A stretch of DNA of 64,000 bases, from the NCBI GenBank assembly GCA_030835305.1, contig JAURPJ010000010.1:1-64000 (forward strand), written 5' to 3'. The notes under the pieces are model-generated. The model ran no database searches. It saw only the letters and a list, made by a program, of their open reading frames with translations, and was not told where the DNA came from. The translations under genes and the position numbers were made by a program. Positions 43,959-55,243 of the stretch are shown here, in pieces. This DNA is from Verrucomicrobiota bacterium (GTDB lineage: Bacteria > Verrucomicrobiota > Verrucomicrobiia > Verrucomicrobiales > Akkermansiaceae). How positions within the stretch are numbered: the first letter of the stretch is position 1; each line of letters begins with the position of its first letter.

Positions 43959-45245
43959 TTACACTTCTTCCGCCTCGACGAGGTCTTGGAGAGTTTGGCG
44001 CTTTCTGACGACCTTGGCTTGCTCTCCATCAACAAGAATTTCAGCGGGAAGGGGATGCGAGTTGTACGTGCTGGCCATCACCATTCCATAAGCACCGGCG
44101 CTCATAAGGGCGATTAGTTCACCGGGCATGAAGCTGTTGACTTGCCGATTTTGGCAGAAAAAGTCACCGCTTTCGCAAATCGGACCGACCACATCCACGG
44201 ACTCGACCGCCCCGGCAGATTCAGTGACGGGAACGATTTCGTGGAATCCTTCATAGAGTGCAGGGCGAATCAATTGGTGCATCCCTGAATCGACTATTTT
44301 AAAGGTCTTGGTGGTGCCTTTCTTTTCGTAAAGACACTTGGACACAAGAATCCCGGCGTTACCGGCGATGAAGCGGCCTGGTTCAAGGAGGATCTTAAGA
44401 CCCAGTGGCTCGAGTGTCGGAATGATTGCGGTTGCGTATTGCTCCGGAGTAAGCGGACGTATTTCCTCGGGCTGGTCGTTCCACCATGATTCGCTTCCGG
44501 AGGCCAGGGCTTTTTCATAGACGATTCCAATGCCCCCACCGATTGAGAAGAATTCGATCCCATACTTGGCCTTGAGATCAGCAGCAAGTGGAGCGACTTT
44601 TTCAACAGCTTCTACAAAAGGGGAAATCGAGGTGAGTTGGGACCCGATGTGCATTTGAAGTCCTTTGAGATTGAGATTTGGGAGCTTCGATGCGCGCTCG
44701 TAGGCGTCTGCGATAAATTCAAAGTCGATCCCAAATTTATTCTCAGACTTTCCGGTCGAAATATACTTATGGGTCTTGGCGTCTACGTTGGGATTTACCC
44801 GAAAGGCGATGGGAGCGACCAAATTCAGTTCTCCGGCGACCTGACTAATGAAGGCTGACTCTTCCTCTGATTCCACATTGATTGAGTAAATACCTTCTCT
44901 AAGAGCATATTCGATCTCCTCACGGGTTTTACCAACTCCGGCAAAGGTGCATTTTCCGGGGTCACCGCCGGCTTTTAAGACGCGGAAAAGCTCGCCTCCC
45001 GATACGATGTCAAACCCGCTGCCAAGTCCTGCCAAAAGGCGAAGCACGGACAGGTTGGAATTCGCTTTAACAGCGTAGGCGACCTCGTGGTCGATTGCCG
45101 AAAAGGCATCGTCGAGCCGCATATAGCGGTCGCGGAACGTTTCGGACGAGTAAACGTAGAGTGGAGTGCCGTGTTTTTCTGCAACATCTGCGATAGAAAC
45201 GCCTTCGCAATGAAGACTACCGTTGGAATAGTGAAACGAGTGCAT
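43959..45245 (-). CDS. lysA: Diaminopimelate decarboxylase
   Basis: About 428 residues from MHSFHYSNGSLHCEGVSIAD; an earlier in-frame start at 45287 adds an unlikely leader. This PLP enzyme of fold type III makes lysine from meso-DAP. The PLP lysine is in HEVAYAVKANSNLSVL. GGELFRVLKAGGDPGKCTFA, FRVNPNVDAKTHKYISTGK, the HIGSQL loop, GGGIGIVYE, EPGRFIAGNAGILVSK (phosphate/PLP site), CESGDFF (active-site Cys-Glu-Ser) and GAYGMVMASTYNSHPLPAEI are all present. The order and length are typical. It has its own transcription unit, divergent from the rhomboid gene. Confidence 0.96.
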   Translation of the reverse strand: MHSFHYSNGSLHCEGVSIADVAEKHGTPLYVYSSETFRDRYMRLDDAFSAIDHEVAYAVKANSNLSVLRLLAGLGSGFDIVSGGELFRVLKAGGDPGKCTFAGVGKTREEIEYALREGIYSINVESEEESAFISQVAGELNLVAPIAFRVNPNVDAKTHKYISTGKSENKFGIDFEFIADAYERASKLPNLNLKGLQMHIGSQLTSISPFVEAVEKVAPLAADLKAKYGIEFFSIGGGIGIVYEKALASGSESWWNDQPEEIRPLTPEQYATAIIPTLEPLGLKILLEPGRFIAGNAGILVSKCLYEKKGTTKTFKIVDSGMHQLIRPALYEGFHEIVPVTESAGAVESVDVVGPICESGDFFCQNRQVNSFMPGELIALMSAGAYGMVMASTYNSHPLPAEILVDGEQAKVVRKRQTLQDLVEAEEV

Positions 45246-45368
45246 CGGGAAAGGGGCGTATCCTCGGTCGGAAGTCCGCGCTGTCAAGGCTGCACCAAAA
45301 GAGCGGAAAATTGTTTTTTCGAGAAAAAGGTGAGCGTTTTGAAATTCTAGTGGTCTTTATTATGGATC

Positions 45369-46130
45369 ATGTCAGTAGTTAGACCTAAATACGACCGGCG
45401 TGGCTGGGTTATGTTACAGGCGCCTGGCGTCAATACGTCGACCATTGGGGTCTTTTTCATGGTCGCCGTCCATCTTGTGCTGGCTTTGGTTTTGAAATTA
45501 CAGGGATCCCTTGCTCTCCAGATGATCTATCTGGAAGGAGGTGTTTCCTGGCAGGGAGTTACAAGTGGCAAAGCATGGCAATTGTTCACCCATATTTGGC
45601 TACATGGCAATTGGTCCCACCTCGCTATCAACGCTCTCCTGTTCTACTATGCAGCTGCCCGCCTGAGCCATGTTTTAAGTAGTTGGCGGATCTTCACTTT
45701 GTTCACTGTCTGCGGAGTGGGAGCAGGAATTGCCCATATTCTGCTTCAGTTTTTCGCTCCCGAAACCCCTCTGTTGGTGGGAGCTTCGGGAGCGGGTACA
45801 GGCTTATTGCTGGGCTTTTTCTCCATTTCTCCGGAGTCGAAAATGATCCTTTTAAATATCTCGGCCCGAAATCTCACAAAAGGGGTTCTGGTATCAAGCG
45901 CGCTTCTCTTTGTGATGACTCCGTGGCTGGGAATTCCGCTGCTTTCCGACCTTGGATACTGGCTCGAATCAGCCGTGGGCGAAATGATCTTTCGGACAGC
46001 CCACCTTGTGCACTTTGTCGGTGGTCTGTTGGGCTGGCTCCTCATCGGGCGATTTTTCCCGAAGCTCCTGAACGCAAATGATTTGGCTCGAATGCGGATG
46101 GCGAGTGAGACAGAGGCAACATCCCGTTGA
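45369..46130 (+). CDS. Rhomboid family intramembrane serine protease
   Basis: A 253-residue membrane protein with six or seven hydrophobic helices. The rhomboid landmarks are intact: the L1-loop region after helix 1 with WQLFTHIWLHGNWSHLAINA (H-x-x-x-N stabilising motif), the nucleophile G-A-S-G-A with Ser140 (VGASGAGTGLLLGF) and the catalytic His in AHLVHFVGGLLGW (His215, with H212 nearby). The family cleaves type I membrane segments. The protein is therefore probably active; its substrate is unknown. The first Met at 45369 precedes a short basic N-terminus. Confidence 0.9.
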   Translation: MSVVRPKYDRRGWVMLQAPGVNTSTIGVFFMVAVHLVLALVLKLQGSLALQMIYLEGGVSWQGVTSGKAWQLFTHIWLHGNWSHLAINALLFYYAAARLSHVLSSWRIFTLFTVCGVGAGIAHILLQFFAPETPLLVGASGAGTGLLLGFFSISPESKMILLNISARNLTKGVLVSSALLFVMTPWLGIPLLSDLGYWLESAVGEMIFRTAHLVHFVGGLLGWLLIGRFFPKLLNANDLARMRMASETEATSR

Positions 46131-46185
46131 TCGCGAGTCATTTGTTTGACGGTCACATGGGGGGCTGCTTGACTCCTACGCAAGC

Positions 46186-47190
46186 ATGAATAAAGGAACT
46201 GTTTTAGTGACCGGGGGAGCAGGATATATTGGGTCGCATACCGTCAGGTTGCTCTGCGAAGAGGGCTATCGTGTCATAGTTCTCGACAATCTTGTCTACG
46301 GGCATGTTGGCGCAATTGTTGATGATTCGGCGGAATTGGTCGTGGGGGATGTTGGAGATCGGGAGCTTTTGACCCGCTTGTTTACCGATCACAACTTTAC
46401 AGGCGTCATTCACTTTGCTGCCTACGCCTACGTTGGAGAATCTGTGACCAATCCCTTGAAATATTACCGGAATAATACCGCAGAGCCCTTGACTCTGCTT
46501 GAGGTAATGTCCGATTTCGGCTGTAAGTCCTTCGTTTTCTCATCAACTTGCGCCACTTACGGAGAACCGGAAAAACTTCCTCTTACCGAGGATCATTCTC
46601 AGAAACCCGTGAGTCCATACGGGAAAAGTAAGCTCATGGTCGAATGGATCCTTGATGACTGCGATATTGCATGGGATCTTAAAAGTGTTGCTCTCCGCTA
46701 CTTTAATGCCAGCGGTTGCTCTACCGATGGTTTAATCGGAGAAGATCACTGCCCTGAAACTCACCTCATTCCACTGGTTCTCCAAGCGGTAAAAGGTGAG
46801 ATCCCCGAGATTACTGTCTTCGGCACTGACTATCCTACCGGCGACGGGACCTGCATCCGCGATTATATTCATGTGGAAGATCTAGCTACTGCGCATCTAG
46901 CAGCCCTCAGGCACCTGGCCGGAGGAGGCGACTCGCTCCGCTGCAATCTCGGAACCGGAGTCGGAATCTCTGTAAAGCAGATTATTGATATCGCTGAAGA
47001 AGTCACTGGGCAGAAAGTTCCGGTCAAGTATGGCGAAAGACGGCCCGGGGACCCCGCACATCTCGTCGCTGACCCTTGCAATGCAAAAAAGTTGCTAGAT
47101 TGGGAAGCCTCCCGCAAAGATCCTCGATCAATGATTGAAACAGCATGGAATTGGATGTCCCAACCGCACGGTGGACACTTTCTCGGCTAA
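46186..47190 (+). CDS. galE: UDP-glucose 4-epimerase
   Basis: A 334-residue short-chain dehydrogenase-type epimerase interconverting UDP-glucose and UDP-galactose. The N-terminal NAD site is VLVTGGAGYIGSHTVRLL, followed by VIHFAAYAYVGESV, the Ser in VFSSTCATYGEP and the catalytic Tyr-x-x-x-Lys in VSPYGKSKLMVEWI. Sugar-nucleotide-side motifs include ALRYFNASGCSTDG, TGDGTCIRDYIHVEDLATAH and GTGVGISVKQII. The substrate pocket cannot be resolved finely, so the enzyme may also act on UDP-GlcNAc/GalNAc. It is a stand-alone gene followed after 80 bases by the pilin-like cluster. Confidence 0.93.
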   Translation: MNKGTVLVTGGAGYIGSHTVRLLCEEGYRVIVLDNLVYGHVGAIVDDSAELVVGDVGDRELLTRLFTDHNFTGVIHFAAYAYVGESVTNPLKYYRNNTAEPLTLLEVMSDFGCKSFVFSSTCATYGEPEKLPLTEDHSQKPVSPYGKSKLMVEWILDDCDIAWDLKSVALRYFNASGCSTDGLIGEDHCPETHLIPLVLQAVKGEIPEITVFGTDYPTGDGTCIRDYIHVEDLATAHLAALRHLAGGGDSLRCNLGTGVGISVKQIIDIAEEVTGQKVPVKYGERRPGDPAHLVADPCNAKKLLDWEASRKDPRSMIETAWNWMSQPHGGHFLG

Positions 47191-47270
47191 ATCATTGAGA
47201 TATACAGTGTAACTACAAAATTTTTCTTGATCTTCACCCGAAACCGAACGATCACTCACCCACACAGGCA

Positions 47271-47969
47271 ATGTTAACCACACCAAAATCTAAAAAGGAT
47301 TCAAGCCGGCTACTCCGCGACTTTCGAAAGGGCTTTAGCTTGGTTGAACTCTTGGCTGTCATGGCGATCATCGCCATCCTCCTCTCGCTTGCATCCGTGG
47401 GGATCAGTCGAATCGGCAAAGGTCAAGGAGTCACCGCCGGACTGGCCATAGGGGAGGGTTTGCTTGCCCAGGCCCGAACTTTGGCAATGAACCAAAATGC
47501 TCCGGCACGCCTTATCATTCATGGACAGCTTAATGATGCTGATCCAATTCAGCGCGAGCGTTACCGTCGCATGATGATGGTTCTCTATCAGACAACCGAT
47601 GAGGAGGGCCGAATCATTCCGGAATGGCAAAGGGCAGGTTCACCAACCTTCCTACCTCAGGGCGTCTACTACAGTCCGGAATTAAGCCGGGCCGACATGA
47701 GGACGGGAGGTGTCCTCCCGCAGGATAGACATCAGCTGACCAACCAGCCTGCCGATACATGGCAATGCCATTATTACGAATTTAACGGACAGGGAGTATG
47801 CACAACACCAGGTGCTGGCTTCGTTGTGGTGAGTGGAGCGCGCCCGAACGGCGCCCAGCAACCTCTCCTCGGTGGAAGAAGGGATCTCGGCGGCTTTGTC
47901 GTTCTCAAAAATGGCGGAACTACCTTGATTAGGGATATCGAGCAACTGGGCGCAGTTGGAACCAACTAA
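47271..47969 (+). CDS. Prepilin-type protein, Verru_Chthon cassette D-like
   Basis: A 232-residue protein. A basic leader (about 24 residues with KKDSSRLLRDFRKG) ends in G-F-S-L-V-E-L-L, the prepilin peptidase site with Glu at mature position +5, then the hydrophobic helix AVMAIIAILLSLASVGI. The C-terminal two-thirds is a beta-rich globular pilin head with GQGVTAGLAIGEGLLAQART and an invariant-looking AGFVVVSGARPNG. This pattern fits the D member of the Verru_Chthon pilin-like cassettes of Verrucomicrobia. Assembly by a type IV pilus/type II secretion-like machine encoded elsewhere is expected. Confidence 0.8.
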   Translation: MLTTPKSKKDSSRLLRDFRKGFSLVELLAVMAIIAILLSLASVGISRIGKGQGVTAGLAIGEGLLAQARTLAMNQNAPARLIIHGQLNDADPIQRERYRRMMMVLYQTTDEEGRIIPEWQRAGSPTFLPQGVYYSPELSRADMRTGGVLPQDRHQLTNQPADTWQCHYYEFNGQGVCTTPGAGFVVVSGARPNGAQQPLLGGRRDLGGFVVLKNGGTTLIRDIEQLGAVGTN

Positions 47970-47988
47970 CAAAACTCACAGACTCAAT

Positions 47989-48717
47989 ATGATAACACAG
48001 GGACCAATCAGACTAAGGAGAACCACGGCCGGCTTCACTCTTGTGGAGGTTGTCATCGCTCTGGGGATTCTGGTCGTGATGATCACGGGGTTTATGGCTG
48101 TTTTTGGACCTGCCGCCCGAACGATCAAGAAGACGCTCTCGACTGACGAGGCAAGCCGACTACAGGCCACCTTGGAGCTTGAACTCCGAACAGTTCGCGA
48201 AGGCCGGGAGCGCCGGCGCTACCAGGGAGACCCTTTCCAGAAGGCGATTGATTGGGTCGCGCAGTCTGAGCAACAAGGTGAAACCATTATCATCTATAAA
48301 TACCGCGCGATTCCCGGCCAATTTCGAAACGATGGCACGCTTGCACCGGCCGACCGCACCCTTGCCATCTCAGGTCGTGACTTTTTGGTGCAACCAATGG
48401 TCCGCCGGCTGAGCGATCCTCTTTTCGAGGAGGATCTTCAGGCTGTCGAAGGTCGGATATTTTTTGTAAAGTTGCGCCAACTCGTCTACGAAGGGCAGGG
48501 ATTGCGCGTCACCGAAGAGCCTGGGACAATTGTTGACCCCAATGTTCCGGGACAGGATTTTGCGCAAACCCCCCAGTCTTATCCGGAGGCTGTGATAGCC
48601 TTCGAAGCTGAATACTATAGCCTGCCAACGAAGACATTTGCTTATCTTTCCAACGCGTTTGACCCTGCCAACTTTACGCGGCCTATCTTTTCCCGGAATC
48701 TCGTCGTCCGCCGCTAA
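47989..48717 (+). CDS. Prepilin-type protein, Verru_Chthon cassette B-like
   Basis: About 242 residues from the ATG at 47989 (MITQGPIRLRRTTAGFTLVE). A leader of 15 residues ends at G-F-T-L-V-E, with the +5 Glu present, followed by the helix ALGILVVMITGFMAVFG. An upstream in-frame start at 47956 overlaps the preceding gene's end. The head region contains SRLQATLELELRTVREGRER and a C-terminal AVIAFEAEYYSLPTKTFAYL. It sits between the D-like and C-like genes, spaced 19 and 18 bases, so the three form one operon. B-type identity is inferred from order and size. Confidence 0.75.
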   Translation: MITQGPIRLRRTTAGFTLVEVVIALGILVVMITGFMAVFGPAARTIKKTLSTDEASRLQATLELELRTVREGRERRRYQGDPFQKAIDWVAQSEQQGETIIIYKYRAIPGQFRNDGTLAPADRTLAISGRDFLVQPMVRRLSDPLFEEDLQAVEGRIFFVKLRQLVYEGQGLRVTEEPGTIVDPNVPGQDFAQTPQSYPEAVIAFEAEYYSLPTKTFAYLSNAFDPANFTRPIFSRNLVVRR

Positions 48718-48735
48718 TTGAGTCTCTCAAAACCT

Positions 48736-49689
48736 ATGAAATATTCCCGCACCCGCAAAAATTTCGCCAAGGGATTCACTCTGGCAGAGTTGATGGTGGC
48801 AATGTCAATCACTCTTGTTCTCGTTTTGCTCACCCTGCTTATTACAGGGTCGGCGATTGATACCTGGAAAGCCGCCCGGACCGAGATCCGCGCTGCCGGA
48901 CAAGCCAAGATCATGCTCAATGCTCTCGGGCGCGACCTTGAGTCGATGGTCAGTCGCATGGGAAATAATCAAAGCCAGTGGCTCATCGCAACGACCACCG
49001 CTCAAGCGGTCGGACCTCAAGGGCAGGAGAGCCCGAACGCCGCTCGTTTGACTTTCTTTACCTCTGCGTCAGACCGCTATAACGGGAATGCCGGAAGCCG
49101 TGAGCGACTGAGTGCCGATGGCGGGAATCGTAATGCCGATCAAGGCGGGGACGTCTCCGCTGTTTCCTACCAACTTGATTTTGTCGACCCCGTTTTCGGG
49201 AATCCCAACCAAAGGTTTGCGACGTTTGTCCTGTATCGTAATCTTCTCGATCCCAACGAAACCTACAATGGCTCACTCGTGGGAAGTCAGAATCTTGAGA
49301 CTGATTTCGACGCTGCGGCAGGGAGGAACGAGCTTGCCGACTTAATGTGCGAAAATGTTTACGAATTCACTGTGACCTTTGTGGTTGCCTATCGGGACGC
49401 GACGGGGCTTTCCCGCACAACCAAGATTACGGTGATGAGTTCAGATCAAGGACTGCAAACAGTCCGAAATTTTGCGATCAATGGAACCGGATTAGCTCCT
49501 AATTTGAATACCCGTTCTGAATTTGTCGGCGGGAGGATCACTTCCGTGGAACTTGCAATTACGGTTCTTTCCGACGAAGGGGTTTCCATCCTCAAAAGGA
49601 ATCCGTTTCAGAGCCCACTTGCCGCAACACAGTTTATTGAGCAAAATAGTTTTCGTTACACCCGGTCTGTCACCATCCCACAGGGATGA
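48736..49689 (+). CDS. Prepilin-type protein, Verru_Chthon cassette C-like
   Basis: About 317 residues from the ATG at 48736 (MKYSRTRKNFAKGFTLAELM); a TTG at 48718 gives a slightly longer form. The prepilin site G-F-T-L-A-E-L is followed by the helix MVAMSITLVLVLLTLLITGS and IDTWKAARTEIRAAGQAKIM. The head has an Asp/Asn/Gly-rich middle (DRYNGNAGSRERLSADGGN) and a long strand region TSVELAITVLSDEGVSILKR. This is the longest of the three, matching C members. No large A-type cassette protein follows; a tRNA gene begins 76 bases after the stop. Confidence 0.75.
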   Translation: MKYSRTRKNFAKGFTLAELMVAMSITLVLVLLTLLITGSAIDTWKAARTEIRAAGQAKIMLNALGRDLESMVSRMGNNQSQWLIATTTAQAVGPQGQESPNAARLTFFTSASDRYNGNAGSRERLSADGGNRNADQGGDVSAVSYQLDFVDPVFGNPNQRFATFVLYRNLLDPNETYNGSLVGSQNLETDFDAAAGRNELADLMCENVYEFTVTFVVAYRDATGLSRTTKITVMSSDQGLQTVRNFAINGTGLAPNLNTRSEFVGGRITSVELAITVLSDEGVSILKRNPFQSPLAATQFIEQNSFRYTRSVTIPQG

Positions 49690-49756
49690 TTTTTTTTTCA
49701 AAGTAATTCTTGAACAGGAGGAGGGGGACGACTACTTCCTCCGCCAACAAAGAGAT

Positions 49757-49855
49757 AGTGCTTAGCGCGGGTGGCGGAATTGGTAGACGCGCCAGACTAA
49801 GGATCTGGTGTCCATTGCGGACGTGGGGGTTCGACTCCCCCCTCGCGCACCATCT
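49757..49855 (+). repeat. 99-base duplicated block, left copy (contains tRNA-Leu)
   Basis: Identical to 50021-50119. It contains the whole tRNA-Leu gene, 8 bases upstream (AGTGCTTA) and 3 bases downstream (TCT). Outside these limits the two loci diverge. Confidence 0.85.
49765..49852 (+). tRNA. tRNA-Leu (anticodon AAG)
   Basis: 88 bases including an encoded CCA. The acceptor GCGCGGG pairs with CTCGCGC. The D-arm box is TGGCGGAATTGGTAGACGCG. The anticodon stem CCAGA/TCTGG closes the loop CTAAGGA, placing AAG at 34-36. A class II variable arm TGTCCATTGCGGACG and the T-arm GGGGGTTCGACTCCCCC complete the cloverleaf. The 34th base is A, which would have to be deaminated to inosine or read CUU only. 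Confidence 0.93.
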
Positions 49856-49875
49856 CTTTGATGAAACGACCGAGG

Positions 49876-49904
49876 AAGGCCCCCGTCAAAAAGGGGCCTT
49901 TTTT
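49876..49904 (+). terminator. Intrinsic terminator between tRNA-Leu and tRNA-Val
   Basis: AAGGCCCC and GGGGCCTT pair around the loop CGTCAAAAA and are followed by a T-run (TTTTTT). The tRNA-Leu transcript therefore probably ends before the tRNA-Val gene, which must have its own promoter. Confidence 0.8.
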
Positions 49905-49921
49905 AAGTCTCTGAAAATTGG

Positions 49922-49996
49922 GGTCGATTAGCTCAGTGGTAGAGCGCTTGCTTCACACGCAAGATGTCACTGGTTCAAATCCAGTATCGACCACCA
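49922..49996 (+). tRNA. tRNA-Val (anticodon CAC)
   Basis: 75 bases with encoded CCA. The acceptor GGTCGAT pairs with ATCGACC. The D-arm is TAGCTCAGTGGTAGAGC. The anticodon stem CTTGC/GCAAG closes the loop TTCACAC, giving anticodon CAC. The T-arm is CTGGTTCAAATCCAG. A normal class I tRNA. Confidence 0.93.
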
Positions 49997-50020
49997 TTTT
50001 GACGGGACTAAGACAGATGC

Positions 50021-50119
50021 AGTGCTTAGCGCGGGTGGCGGAATTGGTAGACGCGCCAGACTAAGGATCTGGTGTCCATTGCGGACGTGGGGGTTCGACT
50101 CCCCCCTCGCGCACCATCT
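50021..50119 (+). repeat. 99-base duplicated block, right copy (contains tRNA-Leu)
   Basis: Second copy of the block at 49757-49855, with no differences. Its upstream neighbour is tRNA-Val, so the duplication brackets that gene. Confidence 0.85.
50029..50116 (+). tRNA. tRNA-Leu (anticodon AAG), second identical copy
   Basis: Base-for-base the same 88-nucleotide class II tRNA as at 49765, with acceptor GCGCGGG/CTCGCGC, anticodon AAG and encoded CCA. It lies 32 bases after tRNA-Val with no terminator between, so it is probably cotranscribed with tRNA-Val. It is followed by the sigma factor gene. Confidence 0.93.
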
Positions 50120-50183
50120 GTTCCAAAAGATTGTTTTTTCTGAGACAAATCATCCCAATTAGGGCATTATTCCCACTGTAACA

Positions 50184-50717
50184 ATGGCAGTTGGGAGCAG
50201 AAATGTGGGAAAAACGTGGCGGGAATGGCTCGATGTGAGCGCTCCTCGTTTGCTGGCCTATGCGAGGGCTCGTTGCAACAATGCCCAGGAGGCTGAGGAT
50301 TTGCTGCAGGATGCTCTTATAAAGCTGTGGGGCTATCAGGAGGAGAGGGAATTTCGCCCGCCGGATCTGCCTCTCGCATTCTCGGTCATGCGTTATCTCG
50401 GTCTTGATTACGGACGTCGAAAGGGCCGCCGGGAGAAACGGGACCAAAAAATCATTCAATTTCAAAGGGGTGATGATCACTGGCTCGACCTGACTCTTGA
50501 GGAAACTGAAGAGGCCGAGCTTCTCAGGAAGGAAGTTGATAACTTGCCGGAAAAGCTTCGCGAGGTTCTTACTCTCAAAATATGGGGTGGCTTGACCTTT
50601 GCTGAGATTGGAAAAATTCTCAAAATTTCACACAATACCGCAGCTTCCCGTTACCGCTACGCGCTCGAGCAACTGCAAAAGAAGCTGAAACACCTTCAAA
50701 ATATAGGAAATGGATAA
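50184..50717 (+). CDS. Sigma-70 family (ECF-like) RNA polymerase sigma factor
   Basis: A 177-residue sigma factor with regions 2 and 4 only. Region 2: RLLAYARARCNNAQEAEDLL, QDALIKLWGYQEER and AFSVMRYLGLDYGRRKGRRE. Region 4 near 115-165: NLPEKLREVLTLKIWGGLTF, then the helix-turn-helix FAEIGKILKISHNTAASRYR. This is the small subgroup frequently paired with a short membrane anti-sigma in Planctomycetes and Verrucomicrobia. It overlaps the next gene by 8 bases, coupling its synthesis to the likely regulator. It begins 67 bases after the second tRNA-Leu. Confidence 0.9.
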   Translation: MAVGSRNVGKTWREWLDVSAPRLLAYARARCNNAQEAEDLLQDALIKLWGYQEEREFRPPDLPLAFSVMRYLGLDYGRRKGRREKRDQKIIQFQRGDDHWLDLTLEETEEAELLRKEVDNLPEKLREVLTLKIWGGLTFAEIGKILKISHNTAASRYRYALEQLQKKLKHLQNIGNG

Positions 50718-51192
50718 TGCATTGAAAAATCTGGAATCGAAACTCGAAGTAATGACCCCGAGGGGGCTCAGCAACGAAGGGAGGGAGAGCTCCCACCAAC
50801 TGATCGACCAGTTGGTGAGAGAATCCGGGCTTTCTGCGAAGGATTCGAGCAGCGGGGACGTAAGGTGGATTGAAACGGCAGCTGCTGCAGCCATCGCCCT
50901 CAGTATCGGAATTAGTGGTGGATGGTATTTAGGCAAGAACAAGGCGTCTTCCCCGGATTTGGTGGGCGATCAGACTGGCGATGTTGCGGCATTCGAATAT
51001 CTGGATCACGAGGCCTGGGTTTTGACTAAGGAATCTCCAAATGTTTATGTCACTAAGTCTGGGGAAATTAGAGAAATTTCAAGAGAGGTCGAAGTGACCA
51101 AGGATGTGGTTGAGCACCGGGAAAGTGGGGTAGTGGTTACGGTCGAGACAACCGATCATCATGTTGTCGATGGTCCCAAGAGTGATTTTTAA
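50710..51192 (+). CDS. Putative membrane anti-sigma factor
   Basis: A 160-residue protein with an N-terminal cytoplasmic part of about 53 residues (LEVMTPRGLSNEGRESSHQL). One membrane span follows at about 57-75 (AAAAAIALSIGISGGWYLG), then a periplasmic tail rich in Val and Glu (YVTKSGEIREISREVEVTKD). No zinc-anti-sigma H-x-x-x-C-x-x-C motif is present. The start overlaps the sigma gene (ATGGATAATG), and the small size with one span fits an anti-sigma or a sigma-linked sensor. This is inferred from position and topology only. Confidence 0.6.
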   Translation: MDNALKNLESKLEVMTPRGLSNEGRESSHQLIDQLVRESGLSAKDSSSGDVRWIETAAAAAIALSIGISGGWYLGKNKASSPDLVGDQTGDVAAFEYLDHEAWVLTKESPNVYVTKSGEIREISREVEVTKDVVEHRESGVVVTVETTDHHVVDGPKSDF

Positions 51193-51204
51193 TTTCTATC
51201 GTCC

Positions 51205-51885
51205 GTGAAAACCCTTCTGATTTTCGTATCGGCTCTTTTGGCAAGTTTCGCTCAGGCGGGTGAGCTACCATGGATCGGTGTTTCGTTTAAATCACTATCA
51301 GCAAAGGATCGCGAGTCAACCTCTCTCAAGTCCGGCGTCGGTTTTAGGGCTTCTCAGATCGTGGCAAATGGACCACTTGCGAATGCCGGAGGAAAAAACG
51401 GAGATCTCTGGTGGAAGTTTGAAGGCCAAATTCTGGTGAATATGGAACAAATGGTGGTGCTACTTCGCGAAAAGAAGGCCGGCGATACCGTGAAAGTGCA
51501 GTTTTTCCGTGCAGGGCAACTCAAGGCACTCGATTTGGTCTTGGGGGCCCGCCATCGTCCGCAGGTCATGCCCGTCAGCTTGTTAGCAAGGGATGAGAAT
51601 TCAGCCAGATCCAGAAGGCTTGCGAAGAGGGAGCAGATCGCCCGACTTATAATGGATGGGAAATCTTTAAGTTTGGAGGCAGAAGGTGAACAATGGCGCT
51701 TTAAAGTGACCGAGGGCGACGTTGTCGTTCTTTCGGCACTCGTTTCGAATGATAATTTGGGGGGGGAACTTCCCAGGAAATGGATGGGCGCCTTCATGAT
51801 CCTTAAACAGACTCTTCAGCGGAGCCGGGAGCCGGGAAATCCGACTCCCGGAGAGAGGGTGAGATTCGTCCCGAAGGATTCATAA
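51205..51885 (+). CDS. Exported PDZ-domain protein
   Basis: A 226-residue protein starting at GTG 51205. It has a signal peptide (KTLLIFVSALLASFAQAG) and a PDZ-like domain at about 20-110: WIGVSFKSLSAKDRESTS, IVANGPLANAGGKNGDLWWK and the partner-binding strand VNMEQMVVLLREKKAGDTVK. A basic segment (ARSRRLAKREQIARL) and a C-terminal strand-rich part follow. No protease domain accompanies the PDZ. It lies 12 bases after the putative anti-sigma, completing a three-gene sigma, anti-sigma, PDZ unit, which suggests that the PDZ protein senses or transduces an envelope signal (inferred). Confidence 0.75.
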   Translation: MKTLLIFVSALLASFAQAGELPWIGVSFKSLSAKDRESTSLKSGVGFRASQIVANGPLANAGGKNGDLWWKFEGQILVNMEQMVVLLREKKAGDTVKVQFFRAGQLKALDLVLGARHRPQVMPVSLLARDENSARSRRLAKREQIARLIMDGKSLSLEAEGEQWRFKVTEGDVVVLSALVSNDNLGGELPRKWMGAFMILKQTLQRSREPGNPTPGERVRFVPKDS

Positions 51886-51990
51886 AAAAGTTCTATCGAA
51901 TGACATTGACTCGACCCGTTTAGGGAGTAGTCTAACCACTTTTTTGGATCCGTTCTTGCTATTACCGCATGTCCCAACCAGTGTCGAGAC

Positions 51991-55142
<3,152 letters not shown>

Positions 55143-55171
55143 AGGGACTCGCTCATTCGATTTCTTTAAAG

Positions 55172-55198
55172 GCCGCAGGTTTTTCTGAGGCTTTTTTT
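55172..55198 (+). terminator. Intrinsic terminator after enolase
   Basis: GCCGCAG and CTGAGGC pair with one mismatch around the loop GTTTTT and are followed by seven T residues, 30 bases after the eno stop. Confidence 0.75.
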
Positions 55199-55243
55199 AG
55201 TTTGGACTTCCTAAATATCGATTCTTGGGTATCCATAACTCGG

